In this document: piece after piece, positions 23,054-35,193 of the stretch
Position numbering within the stretch: the first letter of the stretch is position 1
Layout: each line of letters begins with the position of its first letter
Source: Tupaia tana
Taxonomy: Eukaryota > Chordata > Mammalia > Scandentia > Tupaiidae
DNA: 64,000 nucleotides
Assembly (NCBI GenBank): GCA_026018925.1
Contig: JAKSZU010000013.1
Span: forward strand, 1,178,001 to 1,242,000
Direction: 5' to 3'
Position numbers and translations under genes: made by a program
Notes under the pieces: generated by a model
The model's input: the letters and a program-made list of their open reading frames with translations, nothing else
Databases searched by the model: none
What the model was told of the DNA's origin: nothing

Positions 23054-26000
23054 CAGTCTTATTTCCCTTGATCCAATGTATTAATGCAGATGTTTTCTAC
23101 CCATGGTTGGAAAAGTCCAGAAATTCTGGGCAGGGCCCAGGGCCCTCATATTTCCTTAAAGTCAAATAGCCAGGTGGTTCTGGAGGGCTCAAGGTCCACC
23201 AGGAGCCGCCGTCTGTGGTCTGTCCCGACAGAAGAGGCAGTGGCTCAATGTCACGTAGGCCCTGGGTTCTCAGTCTCCCACTGGCCCCTCAGGGCTTGGA
23301 CATCCTGGCCAGGCTTCTTGGTTCTCATCAGAACCTCACCCCTCCCCAGGGGAGGCTGTGCCCAGCTGTCCCTGTGGGAAGGCTCCGCTGGACAGGGCTG
23401 GTTCAAAGTTAACTCCAAAACAGCCCCGAGCATCTGGGAGGCTTGGGTGGCAGAGTTCCAAGCATGAAGGATGGTGGTCCCAGCCCTGTGGAGGCAGGAC
23501 TGATGGCCTGCTGTCCCCCATGGACGGACCTGCGAATGGCCTGCCTATGGTCACTGTGGCCCTGCACTTGGACGCTCCCCTCCCTGCAGGCCCAACAGCC
23601 CCCTCCAGGGGACCCCTCCAAGTCGGGGAGCTTGAGGCAGGTGGTCCGGCTTACACTTTGCTTTTTTATCCTTGTCCCTTTAGGTGCAGGATGTCGTCAA
23701 GCCAAATGCGGCACATACATTTGTCGTGACTGGGAAGAAAAGGTCCCTGGAGTTGCAGGCACGGTAGGCGGCGATCCCGGTGTGCACGTCTCTGCCCTTC
23801 CTTGGCTGGGGAGCCTTGCTGCCATTTCTACTGATGGAAGTGGCGGAGAAGTAAGCCTCCACCCGTCCCCGTTCTGGGCTGGCTGCGCACTTAGCCGTCC
23901 CCGGAGGTCCTTCGAGGTGCCTGGAGGTGCCTGTTCTGCCTCGCTCCTTTTACTTCCCATGCCTCCGGCCTCTCCCCATGCCCTTCCCCAGAGCAGCACG
24001 CTCTCGTCCTGACCCCTGCCCAGGGACCCAGCCCGCCCGTCTCACTGCACGGTGGAGCAGCGGCACCCTCGGGTTTATGTCTGTGCCCGGGTCGCTCTGT
24101 CCACCGGGGTATCCCTGACCTAGCCCTGCTGGTCAGAGAAGTATATCTGTTTTACACTCCGCTGGCTATTGTCACGTACCCTCTAAGAGGCCCCCAGCCC
24201 CCAGGTCACCGAGGGGTACCTGTCTGCGGCTTGTTAGGGCCACACAGCAGGAGGGAGCAAGGGGGAGCAAAGTGTCGTCTGTGTTTACAAGCACTCCCCT
24301 GGCCTCACGGCCTCAGCTCTGCTCCTGTCAGATCAGCAGTGGCGGCAGGTTTTCTGAGGAGCCCGGACTCTGTTGTGGACTGCACTTGCAGAGTTCTAGG
24401 TCGCCCACTCTCAGAAACCACCTTCCTGGTCCATGCAGACATGATCTCCGTGAAACCAGTCCCCGTGCCTAAAAGGATGGGGACGGCTGCTCTCAGGCAA
24501 CGCCCAGCCTGTGCCGACTGGCCCCGTGGGGGGTCTAGTCTCCACCAACGACACAGCTGGCCTGGGGGGACGCTGCTTTACACCCACTGCAGAGGACACG
24601 GCACGGCACAGCTGGGCCCCCCAGCCACCCCTGACTGCACCCGATCACCCTACTGGGCCTCCGCTGCCTACGAGCGTTTCAGGGCCCTCGGGGTGCGTCT
24701 CCCACATACAGTGGCCTTCTGTGTGGGCCTGGAAGGAAGGAGGGTTACTGTCGGTCTCCAAGGCCGGATTAGTAACATACTCCTTCATTTTAATAGGACG
24801 GAGGACGAAAAGAAAGAATGGATTCAGGTAAAGCTTCTAATGCTTTCAAGTGACCAATGGCCGTGTTGCTGAGCCCATGGCATTCATGCTGGGGTGGGAG
24901 TGGCCAGCGCTGCCCGCCCAGCTGGGTCCCCCCCGAAGGGACACAGGGCCACCATATGCCTGCAGAAGCACCTCCAGGTGCCACCAGCCTTTGACCCATC
25001 TGCTTATCCCCACTCCCCACCCCCGTCCCCATAAATAAATGCCGCTGGGCCCGGGGCACCCAGTTACGGGTCCTCTCCCCGGGATAGACCTCCTCGTTTG
25101 GGTGGCTCCACGGGAGAGCCTGTGTCTTGATCAGGGTTCTAGGGTGACCCGTGGCCCAGGCAGCACTCCAAGGACACACGGGTCTATCCTGGGGACAGAG
25201 GCAGGCGTGGCCCTCTGGGAGGAGGCACTCTCCCGCTCTCTGACGTCCTGCTGCTTTGCCGGGTCAGGTCATCCAGGCCACCGTCGAGAAGCACAAGCAG
25301 AACAGCGACACTTTCAGGGCCTTCAGCAGCACCTTCAGCCAGGACGAGGACTCCAGCCTCCCTCCGGACTCCCCGGTGAGCCGGTGTCAGCGGGTGGGGT
25401 CACGGAGGGTACCCACGGGGACAGGACGTGGCTGCCTGCTGGCAGCAGAGGGGAGGGGTCTGGGCAGGAGCACATGGGGACCAGGTGGCTGGGACGGCAC
25501 TGAGCGCCTGCCTGCCCACTCCTCCCCTCCCTCCATGCCCGCCAGGGCTCGGGTGGGCATTGAGGCAGGACTCGGGGGTGGGGGAGCCACTCCTGGCGCT
25601 ATTTTGTCATCTGGACAGGGCCTCAGAGGAGCTCAGTGACATGCTCGAGCCCCAGGCAGGGTAGAGCCAGCATCCCGAGCCCCCTCTGGGGCGCACGGCA
25701 TCCTGGGACACGGCAGTGCAGAGCCCTGGGCTGCCTGGACACAGCTCGTTCTCATCCTGAGCGAGCCACCCCGGGGATGGGGCACCCCACGTGGAGATGT
25801 GCACCACATGACAGGCAGGGCAGCAGGGTCCACTGAGGAGCCAGGCAGGGGTCAGGGCTGCAGCCTGGGGCCAAACCTCAGCCACCACCTCTCTGGGCTT
25901 CTGCCCCCGTGAGGAAGGCCCTGGGTGGCTGACCTGGGGGCACTGGGTCACAGCAGGGCCACACCTGGAGTGAGGCACCAGGAAGGACCACGCCCTGGGC

Positions 26001-29000
26001 CAGTGCCAGCTCCCCCACCCCTGCTGCTCCCGCCCTCGCGGAGGGCACGGCTCCCTCACATGACAGGCGTGTCTGGGAGGGACCACTTGCCCAGCTCCAG
26101 CCCAGGCCTGGCCCGGCAGCCCAGGTGACCTCCCCTAGCTGTGGCCTGACGCTGTCTGCCGGCATCCCCTTATTATTATTGTCACCCCCTTCACATTACG
26201 TCAAATCTACTCTCTTTTGCTTTGCTTCCTGGGTGTATTTTGGAAGAATGCTTTGCACCATTTCTGGGAAGGAAGGGTGACCTCCTGTATGGGGGGCCCT
26301 GGGGATGGAAGGCCCCTAGCACAGCGTCCTTAAGGAGGGCTGAGCCCTGGGCCAGCTCCGTGGCCTGGTGGTTACGGCAGCCAGATCCCACGTGGTTGGC
26401 CTTGCTGTGTGAGTCCTGGACTCAGTGGCTTGAGAAACACACCGGGTGTGTGAGCGTGCTCGCCCCAAATCCTGAGAGGGGGAAAATGGAGGAGGAGGGG
26501 CTGCAGTGCAGCGGTGCCCGTGGAGGTGAGGGGACTGGAGGAGGAGGGGTTGCAGTGCGGCGGTGCCCGTGGAGGTGAGGGGAACCCAAACGCCCTCCTT
26601 GCTCTGTGACTTGGAGTGATGTCGAGCTGCCCGCCACACCGCAGAAGGAGGCCAGCGAGGGCCTGGCTTCCCGGAGTCACAGCAGGGCTGGGGCTTGCTT
26701 CTCAGCCCTGCCCTCTCGGGGAGGCCCCCCACAGGGCTGGACGGCTGTGGTCATGGGCCCCTCCCCCCTGACCTCCGTGTCCTTTCTAGATGGTGAGTGC
26801 CAGCTCCGTGGACCCTGCAGTGGCGGCCGATGGCGGGGGTGTCCCAGGGGTGAGTGACTCACGCTGGCGGTCGGCAGGCAGTGGGGGTGGGTTGCTGGGC
26901 AGAGTGACCTGGAGGGAGGGGTCGAGGGGGATGTGGCCTGGGTGTGCGGGCATGAGGCAGTCTGGGAGCAGAGCCTGGCAGGGCAGGGTGTCTGTTGTCA
27001 GGGCTGGCGGCGGCCACACAGCTGTGCGGACACGTGAGAACCCGAGCCACACGTGGGCTCCTGCTCTCGCTGCGCAAACCATGCGCTGCATGAGGGGCCT
27101 CCTCAGGAAGCTCGTGACAAACGGCAGGCAAGCCCACGCCCCGAGCCCTGGCTGGGCCCTGGTCGGGTCCCTGACCTGTCTGCACCCTCACCTGCTGTGG
27201 CAGCTCGGCACCAGGCCCGCTGTGTCCGCATGCTGGCCCACCTGGGACTCCCTCCCAGGACGTGGTGCCTGTCGCATCGGGAGCATCGCTGCCAGCCTGG
27301 CGCCCACAGCACTGGCAGGAGGCTGACCCTGGAGCCCTGGTGTGACATTGCCCGTGTCCTGGGGAGCGGTGCTCTGGGCACCTCACCTAGCCCTGCTGGT
27401 CCCCGGGGAGACTACACAGAGCCACTGGGCCACTGTCCCGAGCCCACCATCCGGGGCAGCCTTCTCCCAGTGCATCTACAGACCCAGCTGGGCACAACCC
27501 ACACCCTCTCCTGCCTCCCTGCCCTAATGCCTCTTCACCTCGGCCTCTCTGTCTCCGTCTCTATCTCTGTCACTCTGTCTCTGTCTGTCCTTCTCTCTCT
27601 CTCCCTCCGTCTCTCTGTCTCCATATCGCTCTCATAGCCCAGTGCTCTGGGATGGTGGGTGTGTGTCCAGCTGGCCAGGGCGTCAACAGCTCACGACTCA
27701 GCCTGCGAGTCCCGCCCCCCGAGCTCTCTGCAGACACCCGCAGGTTACCGCAGCTATCCTGGGTTTCTGCTGGGCCGGTCCTATTTGAAGGAGGAAGCAG
27801 CTCAGGGCAGTGGGGCAAGCTGGCCTTGAAGGAGGAAGGGGCCGCCATGGGGACAGACTGGAGGGAGCGAGGGCTGGGCTGACGGCGCTTCCCCAGGCTC
27901 CCGCCCTGATCTACTCTGCAGGAAGAGTCAGTCCCTCCTGCTGCTGCCCCCCGGTGGGGGACAGTGCTGAATCCCGAAGGGGTCTAGCCCCAGTGCCTGG
28001 GTTGATTCTGTCACCTCCCCAGAGGCCAGAGCTCCACTAGGACTTTAAAGCCGTGGAAGACCCAGGCTTGGAGCTGGCCCTGGAGCGAGGCCTCGCACAG
28101 ACCCTGGGGCATGTGTGCCCTATGCAGGGAGCTCAGAGAGGCTGTGGGGGCCTACAGGCCGCGGGGGCTGCTCCTGTTGGCCGCCCACTCTCCCAGGTGA
28201 GAAGCCTGTCTGTCGGGGCTTGCCTAGGCCAGGCAGCGGTCCGTGGAGCTGCTGGGTTGTGCTGGCTGCTTGGCCATGCGGAGGAACATCCACCCACACT
28301 TTGCCTCCTGGGGCCGGGCTCACCTTTCCCTGGTCTGCAGCGTCCCCTGGCAGCTGGCGCTGGGGTCAGGCTCTAGTTCAGGTGTCCCGCCTCTGTCCCT
28401 TCACACACACCACAGAACAGGGACCCACTGAAACAACAGCCCCGCCGCCCGGCCAGGACTCCTCCCCTGCAGGTGTGTCTGGCTGCCTGGCTGTGTGTTG
28501 CTCACTGGTGTCGTCCCCTGAGTGGAGATTTCGGGGGCCGCAGGGAGCTCTGTGCAGCTCTTCAGATGCTCAGTGAGTGTGGCGTGACTGCCACGTGGTG
28601 GACATTTTACCAAGTGCGACCTTTGCTACACTATGCCAGATCTACGCGGACCTTTCCAAGTAGCAGGGAGGGGCCGCCCCCACACCTCTACCTGGCCATG
28701 CCAAGGCCATCACTCTCCTCTCCATCCGGCCCCTTCCCACAATGCTGAGCTGCCCGTCCCCGGGCAAGGCACCCGTGCCATTATCAGGGCCTCAGGTGGG
28801 GCCTCACCCTGCTGGCCTCCTCCTGTTTGAGCAATCCCAGCAGTGACGTGTCCCCAGGATCCTGTCCGACGTCTGGTAGAGCTGAGGCCATGCCACTGAC
28901 TGGGTCTGGCTCTGTCTCGCTGAGCAGCCTCCCTGCTTCCCTGACACGCTGCTGAGTGGGCTGAAGGGAGTGCCCAGAGATAGCCCCGACAGCCCTCGGT

Positions 29001-32000
29001 GGGGACTGCTGGCTTTCTTACTTCTGTTTGTTTGCTACAGAGTGTGTGCGCTCGCTGAGGGGGAAGAGAGAGGAAAGTAAGTCATCTCGGGGGGATGGCC
29101 ACGCCAAAATCCCATCTCCTTTACTCCCGTCTTGGGATTTGGGACACGCACACACATGTTCCTGGTATGTTTTCCCAGCTGCCAGGTCTGGGACTTGAAC
29201 GTAGTCAGCCATGTGGAATCCAGTGCCTTAAGCTCCACGCCACCCGCTGACCCAGCGAAGACCACTTTCTTGGTTGACATTGGTGCATTTGGGGTGCTTT
29301 GGGGTGGAGTCGCTCAGCCAGTTACCGTGGCAGCCGCAGGTCTCCATTGTCCCGGGAAGAGATTGGCCCAACCTCTTATTTATTTATTTCCTTCCTGAGT
29401 GAGACGGCGGACAGCACCCCCGTAGTGCCCCAGTGTTTTGGGGCCTCAGCCAGCCCTGGATCACGGGCACGCACATGCCTGGTATTCAGGGAGGTCTGGA
29501 CACAGACCTGGACCGCCATGTGGTGGGCCTCACCGAGTGGCACATCTGACGGAGGGGCCGCCTTCCTGGGCCAGCCTTTCCGGTCCCTGATGTCCTTGTG
29601 GGACACCCAAGCTCTTTCTTGGGTGACTTGTTGATAACCTCACCCAAAGGAGCAGGCCTGACTGGAAGACCTGTCTCTGGCACACAGATGGGGTCCTGCC
29701 CCTCAGTCACCAGGTCACCTGCCGCCTGCAAACCCAGCTGACCTCAGTGCTGGGAACTGCCGAGGTCAGGGTGGGCCGCGGTCCTTCCCCAGGGAGCTGG
29801 TGCAGGGCAGGGGCCTGCCGTCTGAGCACTTGACTCAGCTCCGCTGCTGACCGGGGAGACTTGCCTGCCAGAGGGAACCGCTGGGACCCTTGGCATAGGC
29901 CCAGCCCTGAGCCGCCTGCTGCCCCCATCCCTTCAGCCAGGACCTCACTGGTCCTTGGGGAGGAGCTCGCAGCTGCTCATCCGGCCTCATCACTGCCCTC
30001 CTTCCACCTCATGGGGATTGGCTGCTCCTTCCGCACTGGAGGACGCCTGGTAGCCCCCATGGCTTCCTGCATTCTCATTGCCACGCAGTTCAGTCCCTGC
30101 TGCTGTGACGGGTCCCTTCCAGGGTCCCTGAGAGCTGGATTTCTGCCCTTGGCCAAGGCACAAGTGGGGGGCTCCCTGTGGGTCACTACTACCATCTCCC
30201 AGACCCTCAGAACCCTCAACTGGAAGACAGAAATGGCAGGGTCACCCTGAGGTTGGTGGAGGTGGAGACCATGGGCCACACAGGTCTCATGGATAGCGTG
30301 TCCCTCTTCTGTCCTTTTCCTTCTCACTGTCCCTTCCCATTCTGGGTACCTTCTCTGTTCTCCTTTTCAGTGTGTGGTGGCACCTCACCTCCCCCATCCT
30401 GAGAGCTGATCACAGGTGAAGAAACCTGAGTAGGACAGAGAGCTTGGGGCTGGGCGGGGTGGAAGGTTTGCTGTTGGGTCTGCGATGCCTTCTCCTTGGT
30501 GGGTGAGAGCTGAGATGAACCAGTGAGCCCAGGATGCCTTACCCTCATGTCTGCACGTGACAGGAGCAGCACCCCTGCCCCTTCCAGGAGCCGGCCCTGC
30601 CCAGGGGCTCCTGTGCCAGGGGGTCAGGGTGACAGGACCTGCAGGTGGGGTGGTGAGGGGTGGCCTGCACCAGGCCACACAGCCAGGAAGGGCAGGGCCA
30701 GAACTTGCACCTGGCAGCCCCATCGGGACTTGAACTTTGAAAGGCTCCTTCCCTGGGCCTGGAGGAAAGGACTTCAGTCAGGACTCCATGAACATGAGGC
30801 TCGGGGCTTAGGCAGTCCTCACTCATCCTATTCTAGGAGTGGGGGAACAGGCTCAGAGAGAAGGCCACAGCCTCACAGCTGATAAAGTGTAGGGCAGGAG
30901 CCTGCGGTCTCTCCATCACCTCATTATCAGGCAAGGACACAGAAGCGTGGTTGGACGCCCCAGGCGGAGTTGCCCCTGTCCTCCACGCACTGTCGTCCGT
31001 CTTCCGTCCTCCGTCAGAGGTCCAGGCAGCCTCACGGGAGCCAGAGAAGTAAGGCCGAGCCCACCTTGGCACTCCCAGCTTCCTTGCCTGCCTGCCTGGA
31101 TGTTCCACCCTGTCTGCTCATGCAGGCACATGAGTGTACATGTATGTTCACTCATGTGGTGTGCCTGGTGGGTGTGGATGTCTCCAGGGGCTGAGCACAG
31201 AGGCTGTGTATGGAGCCCAGGAGCTTGGGACCCACCAACCCTGCAGGTATGGGAAGCCCAGTCCTGGAGCCCGGGGAGCCTCTGCAGACCACTGCCTGCC
31301 CAGCAGGTGCTGTCCTCCCCTGCTCAGCCCCCAGTTTTCCTGGATGTGCCAGATAAGCTCATTGGGCAAAGGTCTTGACACAATGGCATGGCCAACCACT
31401 CTTCCCTCCATCCCCCTGCAAGTTCCTCTCGCCTAGTCACGAGAGCGGCCTTCCACGCTGGACAGGGCAGGGCCCTGCATGACTCAGAGGCTGACCACGG
31501 CTGTCTGCCTCCTTGCAGCTCGAGGCCAGAAAGCTGTCCTCTAAGGCCAGGCGTGACAAGGAGAAGCAAAGCTGCCAGAGCTGCAGCGAGACCTTCAACT
31601 CCATCACCAAGAGGAGGCACCACTGCAAGCTGTGCGGGGCGGTGAGTCGGCAAGAGGGGGCGCTGTGCTCGCATGGGATGGGCGGTCCCCTGCACTGGCC
31701 GAGCGGCAGCATCCTCTGATTGCAGCTGCTGGGAGCCGCTGTGCATGCGACCTCGGCAGGCTCCCTGTGAAGCACACACCCACCCTGCAAGGGCCCCTCC
31801 ACATCCCGCTCATGAGGGCAGGCGCCATTGAGTGGGAGACTCCTATTTGAAGGGGAAGGCCCTGCATTTCCCCGGCCAGCTCCAGAGCTGGGCCAGCTCT
31901 CCCTGCAGTTGAAAATGGTCTGGGTTTGGAGCCAGGTGACCTTAAGAACGAAGGGATGGCAGGGACTCATGCCACGTGAGGCGAGGTACAAGAGAGATGG

Positions 32001-34985
32001 GGTGGTGGGAGCTCCCTTCCTGCTGGCCTGCACTCCAGGACTCCAGCGGTGCTGAAAGCTCTGGGGGAGTGATGAGATCAGGCGCCCCTCCACCTGGCAC
32101 CACAAGTGCAGGCCATCTCTATCCCTCGTTCTGCCCCAAAGCCCTTCCTCCTGGCAGCAGGCTGTTGTTACCTGACAGTGAGTGTAAAAATGCTCATGAG
32201 GAAAGAGCTGATGAATTGGATGTTTTTCAGTTAAGATATTGAACTTGAGAGGCCAGGCAGTGGCATAGTGGTTAAGGTGCTGGACTCTCACATGGTCGAC
32301 CATGGTTCAAGTCCCAGACCCTCTGGTTTGAAACTCAGGCCTGGTGCAAGTGCGTATATTCCCAAAATTCCGAGAGGAGAATGGAGGAGAAGGGATTGTG
32401 GTGTGGCCATCCCCCCGAGAAGTGGTTTCTCACGTTCTGTCTTTCTCTGTGTCTCTGGAGAGTGCATTGCTCTATAGCAAAAATCTCTTTCTAAAAAAGG
32501 TATTGAAATGGAACCTGTGTCAGCAAGTGTATCTCAGTGTCAAGCTGACTCAGAGCTCTTTTTGCAAAGGGCACAGCAGCCTGCACCTGGACTGGTGTTC
32601 CTCACCATGCCTTTCTACTGGGTTGTTGGAAACGTTCTGATGCATTTTTGCATAGAAAAACAGAAAAATACGTCATGACTTTTCTGATGACCCAATATAA
32701 CACCTTACTATGCTGATAAGGCAGGAGGCTAGGGGAGGGCAGAATAAATGAACACGTCATTGAGTGGATGGATAGATAGCTAATGATGGATGAAAAGATG
32801 GATGGATGGGTGGATGGGTGAATGAACAGACAAATGGATAGATGGATGGTGGTGGATGGATGAGTGGGTGAATGGATGGATAGATGGGTGAATGAACAGG
32901 CAGATGATACATGAAGGTATGAATGAGTAGATGGATGGGTGAATGAATGAATGAGTGATGGATGGGTGGATGGATGGGTGAGTGAGTGAATGAGTGGATG
33001 GATGGGTGGATGGATGGGTGAATGAGTGAATGAGTGGATAGATGGGTGGATGGATGGGTGAATGAATGGATGAGTGGATGGATGGGCAGATGGAGGGGTG
33101 AATGGATGGATGAGTGGATGGATGGGTGGATGAATGGATGAGTGGATAGATGGGTGAATGGAGGGGTGAATGAATGGATGAGTGGATAGATGGGTGGATG
33201 GAGGGGTGAATGAATGGATGAGTGCATAGATGGGTGGATGGGTGGGTGAATGAATGAATGAGTGGATAGATGGGCAGATGGAGGGGTGAATGAATGGATG
33301 AGTGGATGGAGGGGTGGATGGGTGGGTGAATGAATGGATGAGTGTATAGATGGGTGAATGGAGGGGTGAATGAATGGATGAGTGGATGGAGGGGTGGATG
33401 GGTGGGTGAATGAATGAATGAGTGGATAGATGGGTGGATGGAGGAGTGAGTGAATGGATGAGTGCATAGATGGGCGGATGGATGGGTGAATGAATGGATG
33501 AGTGCATAGATGGGTGGATGGGTGGGTGAATGAATGAATGAGTGGATAGATGGGCAGATGGAGGGGTGAATGAATGGATGAGTGCATAGATGGGCAGATG
33601 GATGGGTGAATGAATGGATGAGTGCATAGATGGGTGAATGGAGAAGTGAATGAATGGATGAGTGCATGGATGGGTGGATGGGTGGGTGAATGAATGAATG
33701 AGTGGATAGATGGGTGGATGGAGGGGTGAATGAATGGATGAGTGCATAGATGGGTGGATGAATGAGTGAAGGGCTGGATAAATGAATGGATGGCTGGAAG
33801 GGTGAATGGTAGGTGGATAAGTGGATAGTTACATGGATGATGCATGGATAGGTGGGTCCATGTGGGTGGGTGAGTGGTAGATGGAGGATGGACGGGGGAA
33901 GAATGGAAGCTAGATGGATGACTGGGTGAAAGATGGCCGGATGGGCGGATAAGTGTACTTCTGGATGATGGATGACGTGTGGAGGATCGGTAGATGGAAG
34001 GATGGGTGGACAGATGGATGATGATTAGTGGGGTGGGTGGTAGAGGATGGATGGGCAGGCGCATGAGTGATGTGGTCACCTACCGTCAGTTTGGGACTTA
34101 GTTTGTACACGTTAGGATTAGGGCATTTAATTCAACCTTAATCCTTTCCCCAGTAGACTTCAGTGAAATTGGTTGCTCTAGTTTAAGAACTATCTCTGGA
34201 ATATATACCTTGGCCCCTGCTCGGCTCTGGGCTTCAGGATCTGTGACTATGTGGGATGAGAAGCTCCAGCCACTGTTCATCTTTCCTGGGGTCAGTGTCC
34301 TCACGGCTGCCCTAGACCTCCCACCCAGCAGAGGGGCTCAGGGATGAGGCACCCTGGCTCAATGCCCTCACACCCACGCATCTGCAGCACGTCCCACACA
34401 GGACAGGCGTGTGGGTGCCCACCCATCCCGGGTACACACAGGCCGCCTCCGCCCTTCAGCAGTTGTGAATAGTGTCACCATGAACACGCGTGTAGATTCC
34501 TCATAATCTTTAACTCCCCGCTGCTAGTTCCGGGTGTGCCCCCACAGTGGAATCGCTGGCCGGGTAATCCTGCATTTAATGTTTCAAGGACCCGCCATAC
34601 TGTTCCCAAGCTGACTGTGCCACTTCCCACTCCACCAATGACACGCAGGGCTCCCGACTCTCCACACCCAGTCAACACTTGGGATTTTTGGTTTTCAGAG
34701 AGCTCTTCTGGGGGCTGTGAGGTGGTTTTCTGCTGTGGGTATTTTTTTTTTTTAAGTTTATTCTTATTTTTTCCATGAGCAAGAGAGAAAAAAAGAGACA
34801 GCCAGCTAGACAGCCCCCAGCGGCATCTTTACACTGCCCTCTCTCTACTCAATCCTCGGCCAGCCTGGAGTGGGGGCGCACGTGTGCCAGGTGGACTCAA
34901 GGTCGCCCGATTTACACCGGAACCGATGTCTTATCCCAGAGTTCTGCACTTTCCTGCTGGGCCACTCGGCCCACCTGCTGTGGCT

Positions 34986-35031
<46 letters not shown>

Positions 35032-35161
35032 CTGCCGTGCGTGTAGACATCCTAATGACCGATGCTCTCCTTCTCATGCATGTAGACAGACCCCTGGACT
35101 CTGGGCCCCAGGGCAGGGGGGTCAGGCCCCGGTCACCTGGCAGAGCCAGCCCTCTCCCTGC

Positions 35162-35193
<32 letters not shown>

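Noticed and set aside
31437..32303. 288-codon minus-strand open frame
   Set aside because: It lies opposite the FYVE exon and a SINE, with no protein similarity; a shadow of GC-rich sequence.
32602..34079. Long minus-strand open frames (381 and 440 codons) rich in His, Pro, Ser, Ile
   Set aside because: They are translations of the GGAT minisatellite; several frames are open at once and the peptide has the 40-base period. No gene.
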